From an uncultured Bacteroidia bacterium (lineage in GTDB: Bacteria > Bacteroidota > Bacteroidia > Bacteroidales > F082), in contig CACXUM010000003.1 in the NCBI GenBank assembly GCA_902770835.1, positions 50,069 to 114,068 on the forward strand: a stretch of DNA of 64,000 nucleotides, read 5' to 3'. How positions within the stretch are numbered: position 1 is the stretch's first letter; every line of letters starts with the position of its first letter. Positions 25,845 to 35,222 of the stretch are shown piece after piece. The notes under the pieces were generated by a model. The model was not told where the DNA came from, searched no databases, and saw only the letters and a list, made by a program, of their open reading frames with translations. The position numbers and the translations under genes were made by a program.

Positions 25845-26540
25845 ATGGCACTTATGTTATTTCCTAAGATTTCTTCCCTGCTGACCAACTTCACCGACCA
25901 TCATTCACACATTTTGCCTGGTGTGGATGATGGTGTGAAGAAGATGGAAACATCCTTGAAGGTCTTGGAGCGTTACGAGCAATTAGGAGTTGCCGAAGTG
26001 TGGTGTACGCCTCATGTAATGGAGGATATTCCCAATACGACGGCAGGACTGCAAGCGCGTTTTTCCGAACTTTGCGAAGCCTACAAAGGCCCTATCAAGT
26101 TGCATCTTGCGGCAGAATATATGATGGACGCGCTCTTTGAGGAGCGACTCGAACAAGGTGATTTGTTGAAATTGGGCGATGAAGGTAACCAAGTCTTGGT
26201 GGAAACTTCTTATTTCACTCCGCCGATGGATATGGATGCCATTTTGCGCCGTATCAAGCAGAAAGGAATTTATCCTATGCTGGCTCACCCCGAGCGTTAT
26301 GTTTACATGAATAAGGAACGCTACAAGGAATTGAAAAACAATGGAATACGATTCCAATTGAACCTCTCTTCTGTAGCTGGGGCATACGGCTCTGAAGCCA
26401 AAGACAAAGCCCGTTGGATTTTGAAACAAAATTTCTATAATATTGCCGGTTCCGATCTACATTCCTCGCGTAATATTGACTATTGGTCGACACGCGCCCC
26501 CCGAGCCTTGAAGCAATTGTTTCAGTCTTGGGAAAAATAA
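25845..26540 (+). CDS. CpsB/CapC-type tyrosine-protein phosphatase (PHP fold)
   Basis: 231 residues. The N-terminal DHHSHILPGVDDGV is the metal-binding PHP signature; WCTPHVMEDI, AAEYMMD, LAHPERYVYM and AGSDLHSSRN supply further His, Glu and Asp ligands. These enzymes are manganese-dependent phosphatases that remove phosphate from the tyrosine tail of Wzc-like kinases. The gene directly follows that kinase (7 bp), the usual pairing. It is the last gene of the polysaccharide region. Confidence 0.93.
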   Translation: MALMLFPKISSLLTNFTDHHSHILPGVDDGVKKMETSLKVLERYEQLGVAEVWCTPHVMEDIPNTTAGLQARFSELCEAYKGPIKLHLAAEYMMDALFEERLEQGDLLKLGDEGNQVLVETSYFTPPMDMDAILRRIKQKGIYPMLAHPERYVYMNKERYKELKNNGIRFQLNLSSVAGAYGSEAKDKARWILKQNFYNIAGSDLHSSRNIDYWSTRAPRALKQLFQSWEK

Positions 26541-26579
26541 TTTTTGTCAATAACAAGAATATCAATTAAATACAACAAC

Positions 26580-28430
26580 ATGGAAGAAAAAAAGAGACTT
26601 TTTGAGGAATTTCCTCCAGTGAGCACCCAGGAATGGGAAGCCGTCATTGAGAAGGACCTCAAAGGGGCAGACTACAACAAAAAACTGGTTTGGCGCACAG
26701 CTGAAGGCTTCAATGTGAGGCCCTACTACCGTGCCGAGAACCTCGCCGACATACCATGGACGGGTCAGCAACCCAACGAGTTCCCATACGTCCGTGGCAA
26801 CAAGCCCGAAGGCAACGAATGGCTCGTCCGTCAGGACATCATCGTGAAGGACGTGCATGAAGCCAACAAAACTGCCCTCAATGCCATCAGTCGTGGCGCG
26901 AACAGCATTGGCTTCAAGTTGGAGTATGACAAGGTTTACGACACCATTGCCATCTCAACTTTGCTCAACGGCATTGACCAGAAGGCGGTGGAAATCAACT
27001 TCTTCAACAACAAGTACCATTTGCCGATACTTGAAATGCTATCGAAGATTCCGGACATCAAGGGTTCGTTGAACTACGACCCGCTGACGCGCTACATCCG
27101 TCGCGGCGTGTGGTACATCAATGAGGGTGCCGATATGGAACTGGCATACATTGTGGTGAAAGCCGATATGCCTGATTTCCAGACCATCGGTATCAACAGC
27201 CACGTTTTCACCAATGCCGGAGCCACCATCGTTCAGGAGATGGCTTTCAGCCTCGCCGTGGGTGCCGAATATTTAGACAAACTCACAGAGAAAGGTCTCA
27301 CCATTGACGAGATTGCTCCAAAGATGCGCTTTAATGTGGCCGTCGGACAGAACTACTTCATGGAAATGGCCAAGATGCGCGCTTACCGTCTGCTTTGGGC
27401 CAACATCGTGAAGGCCTACGGCGGCAAGGAAGAGAATGCCAAGATGCACATCCACGCCACCAATGCTGAATTAGGTATGAGCCTTTATGATGCATACGTC
27501 AATATGTTGCGCACAACGACTGGAACGATGTCTGCCGTCCTCGGTGGCGTCGATTCGTTCACCGTGATGCCGTTCGACACGCCGTTTGAAATCCCCACCG
27601 ACTTCGCCGACCGTATCGCCCGCAACCAGCAACTCATCCTCAAGGAAGAGTCGCATTTCGACAAAGTCGCCGACCCCGCCGCAGGTTCCTATTACATTGA
27701 GAACCTCACCGAGAGCCTCGCCACTGCCGCTTGGGACTTGTTCAACAAGATCCAGGACGAAGGCGGTTATCTCGAAGCCGTCCGCAAGGGCATGATCCAA
27801 GGCCTCATCAAGGAGAGCGCTGCCAAGAAGTTCAGCAACGTGGCCACCCGCCGCGAAACCATCCTCGGCACCAACCAGTTCCCGAACTTCACCGAAACGA
27901 TGAAGTTCACGCCAGAGGCTTGGGTGTTCGAAGCTGACGACCGCCGCGACGAGAAGGCCGAGGTCGAGACCATCGTCACCTTCCGCGCTGCACAACAGTT
28001 TGAAAAATTGCGCTACGCCACCGATGTTTATGCCCAAGACCACAAACGTCCCGTGGCATGGATGTTCACCTATGGCAACCTCGCCATGCGCAAGGCTCGC
28101 GCTAATTTCGCCTCCAACTTCTTTGCCTGCGCTGGCTTCCAAGTCGTGGACAACCCAGGCTTCAAGACCTTGGATGAAGGCATCGCCGCCGCCCGAAAGG
28201 AGAAACCCGAAATCGTGGTCATCTGCTCCTCCGATGAGGAATATGGCGAAGGCAACGCCCTCAAGGTTTTCGAGGAGTTGAAGAACGAAACCATCGTAGT
28301 GCTGGCCGGCAACCCCGAAGGCACCGCCGACATCCTCAAAGAGGCTGGCTTGAAGTATTTCATCCATGTCAAGAGCAACGTGCTTGAGACCTTAAAAGAG
28401 TTCCAAATGCAATTAGGTATAACGAAATAA
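26580..28430 (+). CDS. mutA: Methylmalonyl-CoA mutase small subunit
   Basis: 616 residues. The N-terminus (LFEEFPPVSTQEWEAVIEKDLKGADY) and VWRTAEGFNVRPYYRAEN are typical of the small subunit. The TIM-barrel part contains YIRRGVWY and DPAAGSYYIENLT. The C-terminal domain has a cobalamin-domain-like fold but lacks the DxHxxG cobalt-ligand motif, as expected for this non-catalytic subunit. With MutB it interconverts methylmalonyl-CoA and succinyl-CoA, serving propionate formation in Bacteroidales. I use ATG 26580 rather than the in-frame TTG at 26544. MutB follows after 15 bp. Confidence 0.95.
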   Translation: MEEKKRLFEEFPPVSTQEWEAVIEKDLKGADYNKKLVWRTAEGFNVRPYYRAENLADIPWTGQQPNEFPYVRGNKPEGNEWLVRQDIIVKDVHEANKTALNAISRGANSIGFKLEYDKVYDTIAISTLLNGIDQKAVEINFFNNKYHLPILEMLSKIPDIKGSLNYDPLTRYIRRGVWYINEGADMELAYIVVKADMPDFQTIGINSHVFTNAGATIVQEMAFSLAVGAEYLDKLTEKGLTIDEIAPKMRFNVAVGQNYFMEMAKMRAYRLLWANIVKAYGGKEENAKMHIHATNAELGMSLYDAYVNMLRTTTGTMSAVLGGVDSFTVMPFDTPFEIPTDFADRIARNQQLILKEESHFDKVADPAAGSYYIENLTESLATAAWDLFNKIQDEGGYLEAVRKGMIQGLIKESAAKKFSNVATRRETILGTNQFPNFTETMKFTPEAWVFEADDRRDEKAEVETIVTFRAAQQFEKLRYATDVYAQDHKRPVAWMFTYGNLAMRKARANFASNFFACAGFQVVDNPGFKTLDEGIAAARKEKPEIVVICSSDEEYGEGNALKVFEELKNETIVVLAGNPEGTADILKEAGLKYFIHVKSNVLETLKEFQMQLGITK

Positions 28431-28445
28431 GAAAGGAGTAATACG

Positions 28446-30584
28446 ATGAAACCGAATTATAAAGACATCAATATCAACGCTATACCTAAGCATAGTGGTC
28501 TCATTTTGCCGAATGGCGAAAACTGGGAGACCCACGAGCATATCATGGTGAAACCTGCCTACACCGAGAAAGACCTCGAAGGCATGGAGCATCTCAACTA
28601 CGCCGCTGGCATCGCACCCTTCCTCCGTGGACCTTACTCGACGATGTATGTGATGCGTCCTTGGACTATTCGTCAGTACGCTGGTTTCTCCACCGCCGAG
28701 GAATCCAATGCCTTCTACCGCCGTAACATCGCCGCTGGTCAGAAGGGTCTGTCCGTGGCCTTCGATTTGGCCACCCACCGTGGCTACGACGCTGACCACG
28801 AGCGCGTCATGGGCGACGTGGGTAAGGCAGGCGTGAGCATCTGTTCTGTCGAGGACATGAAAGTTTTGTTCGACCAAATCCCGCTGAACAAAATGTCCGT
28901 TTCCATGACCATGAACGGCGCCGTGTTGCCGATTCTGGCCTTCTATATCGTCGCTGCCTTGGAGCAGGGTGCCAAGTACGAAGAGTTGCAAGGCACCATC
29001 CAGAATGACATCCTGAAGGAGTTTATGGTGCGTAACACCTATATCTATCCGCCTGAGTTCTCGATGCGCATTATTGCCGACATCTTCGAGTTCACCTCAC
29101 AGAACATGCCGAAGTTCAACAGCATCTCCATTTCGGGCTACCACATGCAGGAAGCCGGTGCCACATCCGACATCGAGATGGCTTACACCTTGGCCGACGG
29201 CTGGGATTACCTCCGCACGGGTGTCAAGGCCGGCTTGGATGTTGATGCCTTTGCGCCGCGCTTGTCGTTCTTCTGGTGCTCGGGCATGAACCACTTCATG
29301 GAGATTGCCAAGATGCGTGCCGCCCGTATGCTGTGGGCCAAGATCGTCAGCACCTTCAACCCGAAGAGTACCAAGTCGTTGGCCTTGCGTACCCACACGC
29401 AGACCTCTGGCTGGTCGCTCACCGAGCAAGACCCGTTCAACAACGTGGCCCGTACCTGTATCGAGGCTATGGGTGCCGCTTTGGGTCACACCCAGTCGTT
29501 GCACACCAACGCTTTGGACGAAGCCATCGCCTTGCCGACCGACTTCAGTGCCCGTATCGCCCGTAACACGCAGATTTACATCCAGGAAGAAACCAACGTT
29601 TGCCGCGTGGTTGACCCGTGGGCTGGCTCTTATTATGTGGAGTCGCTCACTCATGAGATTGCCCACCGTGCTTGGAACCACATCCAAGAGGTGGAAGCCA
29701 TGGGCGGCATGGCCAAAGCCATCGAAACGGGTCTGCCGAAGATGCGTATTGAAGAGGCTTCGGCCCGCAAGCAAGCCCAAATCGACTCGGGTCGCGAGAC
29801 CATTGTTGGTATCAACAAGTACCGCCTCGACCACGAAGACCCGATCGAGACCTTGGAAATCGACAACACCGCTGTGCGTGAGTCGCAGATTAAGCGCTTG
29901 AAGGAACTCCGCGCCAACCGCAATGAGGCCGATGTGCAGCGTTGCCTCGATGCCATCACCAAGTGCGCTGAAACCCATGAAGGCAACCTTTTGGCATTGG
30001 CTATCGAAGCCGCCAAGTGCCGCGCTTCCTTGGGTGAGATTTCGATGGCTTGTGAGAAAGTCGCAGGCCGTTATAAGGCAGTTATCCGTTCAATTTCAGG
30101 AGTATATTCTATGGAAACGAAAAACGACGCAAGATTTGAGGAGGCCTGCAAGATGGCCGACGAGTTCGCCAAGATGGAAGGCCGCCGTCCGCGTATCATG
30201 GTCGCCAAGATGGGTCAGGACGGTCACGACCGTGGTGCCAAAGTGGTGGCTACTGGTTATGCCGACATCGGCTTCGACGTGGATATGGGCCCGTTGTTCC
30301 AAACGCCAGCCGAGGCTGCCAAGCAAGCCGTCGAGAACGATGTCCACATCATGGGCGTGAGTTCATTAGCCGCTGGTCACAAGACCCTCGTGCCTCAGGT
30401 GATTGAAGAGTTGGAAAAACTCGGTCGTCCCGACATCATGGTCACCGTGGGTGGTGTGATTCCCGCCCAGGACTACCAGTTCCTCTACGATGCCGGTGCT
30501 GTGGCCATTTTCGGTCCTGGCACACCCGTCAGCGAGTCAGCTATCAAGATGCTTGAGTTGCTGATTGCCGCGAGGAAACAATAA
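28446..30584 (+). CDS. mutB: Methylmalonyl-CoA mutase large (catalytic) subunit
   Basis: 712 residues. The barrel holds [23 protein letters not shown] and [13 protein letters not shown], and [19 protein letters not shown] is a conserved substrate region. The C-terminal B12 domain has [11 protein letters not shown], with His near 594 as the lower cobalt ligand. [14 protein letters not shown] and [12 protein letters not shown] complete it. It catalyses the adenosylcobalamin-dependent rearrangement of methylmalonyl-CoA and succinyl-CoA. A clear AAGGAGT ribosome-binding site at about 28434-28440 is unusual among these genes and suggests strong translation. Codon use is GC-rich, typical of a highly expressed gene. 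Confidence 0.97.
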   Translation: MKPNYKDININAIPKHSGLILPNGENWETHEHIMVKPAYTEKDLEGMEHLNYAAGIAPFLRGPYSTMYVMRPWTIRQYAGFSTAEESNAFYRRNIAAGQKGLSVAFDLATHRGYDADHERVMGDVGKAGVSICSVEDMKVLFDQIPLNKMSVSMTMNGAVLPILAFYIVAALEQGAKYEELQGTIQNDILKEFMVRNTYIYPPEFSMRIIADIFEFTSQNMPKFNSISISGYHMQEAGATSDIEMAYTLADGWDYLRTGVKAGLDVDAFAPRLSFFWCSGMNHFMEIAKMRAARMLWAKIVSTFNPKSTKSLALRTHTQTSGWSLTEQDPFNNVARTCIEAMGAALGHTQSLHTNALDEAIALPTDFSARIARNTQIYIQEETNVCRVVDPWAGSYYVESLTHEIAHRAWNHIQEVEAMGGMAKAIETGLPKMRIEEASARKQAQIDSGRETIVGINKYRLDHEDPIETLEIDNTAVRESQIKRLKELRANRNEADVQRCLDAITKCAETHEGNLLALAIEAAKCRASLGEISMACEKVAGRYKAVIRSISGVYSMETKNDARFEEACKMADEFAKMEGRRPRIMVAKMGQDGHDRGAKVVATGYADIGFDVDMGPLFQTPAEAAKQAVENDVHIMGVSSLAAGHKTLVPQVIEELEKLGRPDIMVTVGGVIPAQDYQFLYDAGAVAIFGPGTPVSESAIKMLELLIAARKQ

Positions 30585-30596
30585 ACGGTTTGTAGG

Positions 30597-30618
30597 AAAC
30601 GCGCCAAGGCGCGTTTCT
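30597..30618 (+). terminator. Perfect 10-bp hairpin after mutB
   Basis: GAAACGCGCC and GGCGCGTTTC pair perfectly around AA, just past the mutB stop. It may stabilise the mRNA end or assist the stronger terminator that follows. Confidence 0.5.
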
Positions 30619-30632
30619 ACAGCAAAAACGAA

Positions 30633-30660
30633 AAATCCCGTCAATTCGTTGACGGGATTT
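30633..30660. terminator. Bidirectional terminator between mutB and the O-antigen-ligase-like gene
   Basis: AAATCCCGTCAA and TTGACGGGATTT form a perfect 12-bp stem with a TTCG loop, flanked by A-runs and T-runs. It lies between convergent genes and can serve both strands. Confidence 0.9.
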
Positions 30661-30661
30661 T

Positions 30662-32566
30662 TTATTTCTTCATCTTTTCAAAAATCGCCATATACAGCAT
30701 CCGCGTAGCCTCATAATCCGCATCGATTTTCTGGCGAGCGGCTTCGGTGTTGAATGGCTCGAAGTAGATGGCATCGGCTTTCATCACATCGCGCTTGTGT
30801 TCGTCAAAATAAATGCCATCAGCCACTGCTTTGGCCTTTTGCGGCTCGTTTTCGCTCAGGTAAATGTAGGCCAAATTGAGATAAGGATAGAGATAGTTGG
30901 GACTGATGCGGATGGCTTCTTTCAGGCAAAACTCCGCTTTCTCAAGGTCATGCGCGGTGTAGTATTCAGCCAGTCCGAGGTCATTGAGGTTTTCTTTACA
31001 ATAGGGCGCAAAACGACGGGCTTTTCGGAAACTGTTGATGGCCTGCGGATTGCCCATTTGTTTTTCGGCCTTGCCCAAATACCATTGCACGGGCAGCCCG
31101 ACAGGGTCAATCGTGTAGAACACCGACAAGGCTTGGTGGCCATAGCGTTCCACGGCTTTCCAGTCGCTGTTTTTTAAGGCCTGCTGCATCCTAAAGGTGT
31201 TTCTGTCGCCTTTCAAGCGGAAACCACCAACGGCGAGCAACATGAGGGCAACGGACAAAAAGACCACATTCCAGCCTTTTCCGAGGGCTTTTTGTTGGTC
31301 TTGTCTGATGATATGAAGCAGATTGGCCATGATGATTCCCATCCAAATGACATGCTCGATGCGGCTGTTGGGGAAATCGAACAGGGCATTGACGCATCCA
31401 CCTACAAAGAGGCTCAAGATGATGGCACCAAAGAGAAATTCTTTCCGGTTTCGGGTTTTGACGAGCGCGAAGGAAACGCCTACTGTCATGGAAACGAGGA
31501 AAATAATGTATAAAAGAAGCCCAAGATAGCCCGTTTCCGAAAGCATACCGAGGTATTCGTTGTGCGGCTTGGTGAAATTCACGTTCCAAACGTCTGAACG
31601 GTAAAGCCCTTCGAGGCCAGCATCAGGGAAATGGATTTGCCAGTTGCCGATGCCGCAACCCGTCAAAGGGTGTTTGTCGGCAATGAGGTAAGTCTTGTCC
31701 CAAAGCAGGCAACGTTCTGCCAAAGAAGACGTACTCAGCATATTGTGCTCGATTTCGCTTTTTTCGGAGGTGTGTGGAACGGAACGGTCGGCAAACCAAC
31801 GTAAACCTACCGTGATGAAGGCATAAACGAGGACGATGGATATGATTATTGTCAAATGGTATCCGCGATGGAAATGTTTTTTGCAATGGCACATTAGTAT
31901 CATTATCCCAAAACAAATGCCAGCCACAATCAAGCCAAACAGCACCGCCCTCGATTTCAGCAGAATAATGACGATGATAGCGACTGCAAACATAAAGACA
32001 GAAAGTCCTTTCAGCAACTTGTTCTCAAAGATGGAAAAGGCCGTGAGCAGGAAGGCGGAAAGCACAAACAGCATGGCTGCCAACAGGTTCTTGTGCCCGT
32101 TGATGCCACTGACACGATACAGTTGCTCAAAGCTGAAACTTTCCACGTGAAACAATTGAATGACAGCAAAAAACAGGTACACCGCCAAAATGATGGCAGC
32201 ACTGACCCAAAGGGCTTTTTGTGTGACATGGCGGTCTGTCGATAACAGGCTGAAAAAGACAATGATAATGAGCGGTGTGAGCAGTTTGGTAGAAAAAGCG
32301 AATATCGCTTCAGCGGTGTTGGTTGCCCAAAGGATGGAACAGCCACAAAACAAGGTAAACAACAAATAGATGTAGAAAACCGGCGTGTCGGGAATCCTCC
32401 AGCGTTTCTTGCCGATAAGGGCGAAAAGAAACAAGATTGCCAGACCTGCTGCAACGGCAACAAATCTGGCAATCAAGAATTTGTCATACAAAACAGGTAG
32501 CCAGATGACGCAACTCGCGATGATGCCTATGGCGATGCAAGCAGTGCGTATCGTGTGGCTGTTCAT
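30662..32566 (-). CDS. O-antigen ligase/polymerase (Wzy_C) family protein with C-terminal TPRs
   Basis: 634 residues. About a dozen hydrophobic helices fill residues 5-430. A large periplasmic loop contains HPLTGCGIGNWQIHFPDAG and TKPHNEYLGMLSETGYLG; this G-x-G-x-x and H-N-x-x-L pattern is the hallmark of Wzy_C ligases. From about residue 460 there are TPR-like helices (AINSFRKARRFAPYCKENLN, NYLYPYLNLAYIYLSEN). It may attach or polymerise a glycan at the periplasmic side, or glycosylate proteins. It sits last in a minus-strand run behind two lipoproteins, away from the main glycan locus. Confidence 0.85.
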   Translation of the reverse strand: MNSHTIRTACIAIGIIASCVIWLPVLYDKFLIARFVAVAAGLAILFLFALIGKKRWRIPDTPVFYIYLLFTLFCGCSILWATNTAEAIFAFSTKLLTPLIIIVFFSLLSTDRHVTQKALWVSAAIILAVYLFFAVIQLFHVESFSFEQLYRVSGINGHKNLLAAMLFVLSAFLLTAFSIFENKLLKGLSVFMFAVAIIVIILLKSRAVLFGLIVAGICFGIMILMCHCKKHFHRGYHLTIIISIVLVYAFITVGLRWFADRSVPHTSEKSEIEHNMLSTSSLAERCLLWDKTYLIADKHPLTGCGIGNWQIHFPDAGLEGLYRSDVWNVNFTKPHNEYLGMLSETGYLGLLLYIIFLVSMTVGVSFALVKTRNRKEFLFGAIILSLFVGGCVNALFDFPNSRIEHVIWMGIIMANLLHIIRQDQQKALGKGWNVVFLSVALMLLAVGGFRLKGDRNTFRMQQALKNSDWKAVERYGHQALSVFYTIDPVGLPVQWYLGKAEKQMGNPQAINSFRKARRFAPYCKENLNDLGLAEYYTAHDLEKAEFCLKEAIRISPNYLYPYLNLAYIYLSENEPQKAKAVADGIYFDEHKRDVMKADAIYFEPFNTEAARQKIDADYEATRMLYMAIFEKMKK

Positions 32567-32575
32567 CCTGAAAAA

Positions 32576-33631
32576 TCAATATGTTTCGTACTCTACAACG
32601 TTTCCGTAGCGTATGCTATCAGTTTTATATCGGGCGTATGTACGGATGTAATACTTGGTGTTGGCCGACACGTTATAAATGTTGCCGTAGAAATCGTACC
32701 ATTCACTGCCTGTTGGAGTGGCAGCCGTGATGCAAAAGTCGGATTCAAACTGCGGATATTCGTTGGTGGTACTATAGCAGAAGCCAACTTGATCGACCAC
32801 TTCGGGCCTGTTGCAGTGCATACTACCATAGGCTTCGATATAGTGGCCACTCCAGCTGTAGTAGTTGACATAAGTGCTAAGTTCCAACATAAGTGGTACT
32901 TCCGGCGTGGTGAAGCTAAAGGTTTCGCCATAGAAATAGTTGTCTGTAGAGAAGTTAAAATAATCGCTTCCTTCGTCCCAGACCACAAAAGCACGGTAAT
33001 AATACGTCGTGTTGGGGCTTAAGCCTTGACAATAGACTTGGTAAACGCCATTTTCTTCCTCGAATCCATATTCATATCCGACGCAGTCCTCAATGGTGAA
33101 ATCGGGTTGAATGCTAAAGCAAACGCCGACCATAAAATTGGATGCGCCAAAGGGTTCCACCTTGGCACCTGCTCGGAAATACTGTGAAGTGATTTCGGTA
33201 GCTTCAATGGTAGTGACGGGCGAGGCCGAGGGCGCATCGGCACCGAGGGTGGTGAAGGTCTTTTCGTCGCCGTAGCAGTATTCTGTGCCATATTTCGCGT
33301 AGCCGCGCACATGGTAAACTGTGTTGGGTTCCAAGTTGGACAATAGGCAGGTGTAAGGTTGAGAGCATTTGTGGCTTTTCATGACGTTGTTCTCGACGGT
33401 GGGCTTTTCCGTAAGGCTCCAGCAAACGCCAATCTCTATCAGCAGACCAGCGTCGTCGGCAGTGACTTCCGCTCCGCAAGAGGCGGTGCTTCCCGTGATG
33501 AAAGTCGGGTCGGCAGTGGTGACGGTAACTCCATCGGTCAAGTGAGCCAATGGGTCATCAACGGGCTTGCAGGCGGCCATAGCCAACATCACAACCGCTG
33601 CTATCAAAGTGAGGAAATTTGTCTTTTTCAT
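32576..33631 (-). CDS. Lipoprotein with fibronectin type III-like repeats
   Basis: 351 residues. A lipoprotein signal (KKTNFLTLIAAVVMLAMAAC) with Cys near residue 20 is followed by about three repeats of a fibronectin III-like module. Each repeat contains a GVCWS or GVCFS strand and an LEPNTVYHVRGYAKYG or LSPNTTYYYRAFVVW segment. Such proteins are common on Bacteroidales surfaces; function unknown. It lies between another lipoprotein gene (12 bp) and the ligase-like gene (9 bp), in one apparent operon. Confidence 0.8.
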   Translation of the reverse strand: MKKTNFLTLIAAVVMLAMAACKPVDDPLAHLTDGVTVTTADPTFITGSTASCGAEVTADDAGLLIEIGVCWSLTEKPTVENNVMKSHKCSQPYTCLLSNLEPNTVYHVRGYAKYGTEYCYGDEKTFTTLGADAPSASPVTTIEATEITSQYFRAGAKVEPFGASNFMVGVCFSIQPDFTIEDCVGYEYGFEEENGVYQVYCQGLSPNTTYYYRAFVVWDEGSDYFNFSTDNYFYGETFSFTTPEVPLMLELSTYVNYYSWSGHYIEAYGSMHCNRPEVVDQVGFCYSTTNEYPQFESDFCITAATPTGSEWYDFYGNIYNVSANTKYYIRTYARYKTDSIRYGNVVEYETY

Positions 33632-33643
33632 ATCAGTAAGGTT

Positions 33644-34537
33644 TTAATATTCAAAATAAAGGACTTGTTTGTCGTCAATGTCGTCGCTTTCGTACATGGT
33701 CTGCAAAACGGGGTATTTGTCGCTGCCGTATTGGTAGGCATAGCAAATGGTGTCGGTGTAGTCGTCTTCCGTCATGATGATGCGGGTCACGTTGTTTTTG
33801 GTGAAGCCTGTGTGCCCTGAAGTGAAGTTGATTAAATAGTCTTCAAGGCCGCCCATGAAACCGTACCATGGACAGTTCTTGTCGTCGTATTGCAGTTGGA
33901 AGTCCATGTATTCGCCGTCGCCGGTAAAGACGATTTTGCTGATGTTGTTGTCCGTCCAAGTCAGCAGAAGGGCGATGGTGAAGGTTTCTTGTTCTCCTCG
34001 TTGGTTGGCCAACCTTTGTTCGCATTGGGCCACGTTTTCGCAAATATTGGGAGGCAGCAGGTGTGAAAGGGGATTCAGATGCAGCGTGGCACCGTCTTTT
34101 TTAAAGTCGTCGTAGAAGGTTCCCATCATCTTGCTGATTTTGTCGCCGTCGTAACTAATCGCCCAAGTGCAGGCAATGGCGTTGCGATAGAAAACGGTGG
34201 CCGTTTTCAGGTGGTTGCCGTCGTATTCGTAGGTGATGTACTCGGAATTCGTGTAGTTGTCCACGCGGGTGACGCGGTTGTTGTTGTCGTAGGTGAAGTT
34301 TTCCACCCAAGTGTCTGCCTTGAAGTCGAAGTCCGAGTAATGCGTGATGGAACTGAGCTTGTCGCCGTTCCATTCCCAATGTTGGAAGGGCTTTTTTTCC
34401 ATGTCGCTCCACGAATAATAAATCTGCTGGATTTTCTTCTTGGGCGCATAAACGCCGGTTTTGTCTTTGTGGCACGAAGTGAAGGCGACTGCCAGCATCA
34501 GCCCCAACACAATGCCCATTGTTTTGAATGTTCTCAT
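33644..34537 (-). CDS. Hypothetical lipoprotein
   Basis: 297 residues. MRTFKTMGIVLGLMLAVAFTSC is a lipoprotein signal with Cys at about 22. The body has YD-like short repeats (FTYDNNNRVTRVDNY, YEYDGNHLKTATVFY, ISYDGDKISKMM), which suggest a beta-rich surface protein. Function unknown. It is the promoter-proximal gene of a three-gene minus-strand run. Confidence 0.75.
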   Translation of the reverse strand: MRTFKTMGIVLGLMLAVAFTSCHKDKTGVYAPKKKIQQIYYSWSDMEKKPFQHWEWNGDKLSSITHYSDFDFKADTWVENFTYDNNNRVTRVDNYTNSEYITYEYDGNHLKTATVFYRNAIACTWAISYDGDKISKMMGTFYDDFKKDGATLHLNPLSHLLPPNICENVAQCEQRLANQRGEQETFTIALLLTWTDNNISKIVFTGDGEYMDFQLQYDDKNCPWYGFMGGLEDYLINFTSGHTGFTKNNVTRIIMTEDDYTDTICYAYQYGSDKYPVLQTMYESDDIDDKQVLYFEY

Positions 34538-34571
34538 AACTTATTTTCTTGTTGCTTTAAGGTTTGTGGTG

Positions 34572-34579
34572 CAAAAATA
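34572..34579 (-). promoter_or_regulatory. -7 box upstream of the lipoprotein operon
   Basis: On the minus strand the sequence is TATTTTTG (TAnnTTTG), 35 bp before the start codon at 34537. No convincing -33 box. Nothing else is seen in the 34538-34724 gap. Confidence 0.5.
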
Positions 34580-34724
34580 ACGGATTTCCCAAGACAAAAG
34601 TATGCCAAAAAGCCCATTACAAACTTTTTGGCAAAAATTCTAACCTAAAATATTGATAATAAGGAAAGTAATAAAATCCTATTACAAACTTTTTTTCCTC
34701 GTTTTTGCTCCTGCGAAGCCACGA

Positions 34725-35222
34725 TTACGGCTCGTTTTCGACGATTTCCACCTTCTTGTTCCGCCTGAACCACTCCGTGATGTCCTTCACACGCCCATCG
34801 GCCAAACGTTTCATCATGCGCTGGTTGGTGGTTGCGCTATCCAAGGCCCCCAACTCGGCTACATAACGGCCTAACTTGATGTAATCGAAATGGTCGGTTT
34901 GTATGTTTTGCGGCAAATCGTTTTTGCCGGAATACCATGCGGCTTTCAGACCTTTATGGCTGTTTTTCAGCCGTTTGGCTAAGTCAGCCACAGCACTCGG
35001 CTCGTTGTCGCCACCCATGAAACATACGCAGGTGATGCCCGACTCATACTGCTTGATAAGTCGGTTCAATTCGCTCTCGTCCAGCACCTTCCCTACGTTC
35101 TCCCACAAATACTTGCTGTGGCAACCCGGGCATTGATTGGGACAGTTTGAAATGTTGATGGCAAGCGTCACCTCTTCAGGAACTTCCTGAAAAACAATAT
35201 CATAGTTGGCATATTTCAGCAT
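34725..35222 (-). CDS. nrdG: Anaerobic ribonucleotide reductase activating protein
   Basis: 165 residues of a radical SAM activase. Cys27, Cys31 and Cys34 in SNCPNQCPGCHS form the iron-sulfur-binding C-x3-C-x2-C motif; CVCFMGGDNEP is the SAM-binding GGE-like region with Asp in place of Glu. It generates the glycyl radical on NrdD by SAM cleavage, allowing deoxyribonucleotide synthesis without oxygen. The start overlaps the end of nrdD by 7 bp, so the two are made together. The presence of this pair supports an anaerobic organism. Confidence 0.93.
   Translation of the reverse strand: MLKYANYDIVFQEVPEEVTLAINISNCPNQCPGCHSKYLWENVGKVLDESELNRLIKQYESGITCVCFMGGDNEPSAVADLAKRLKNSHKGLKAAWYSGKNDLPQNIQTDHFDYIKLGRYVAELGALDSATTNQRMMKRLADGRVKDITEWFRRNKKVEIVENEP

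Noticed and set aside
27471-29978. Large minus-strand frames opposite both methylmalonyl-CoA mutase genes
   Set aside because: They mirror highly biased coding DNA and show no domain; the plus-strand genes are unambiguous.
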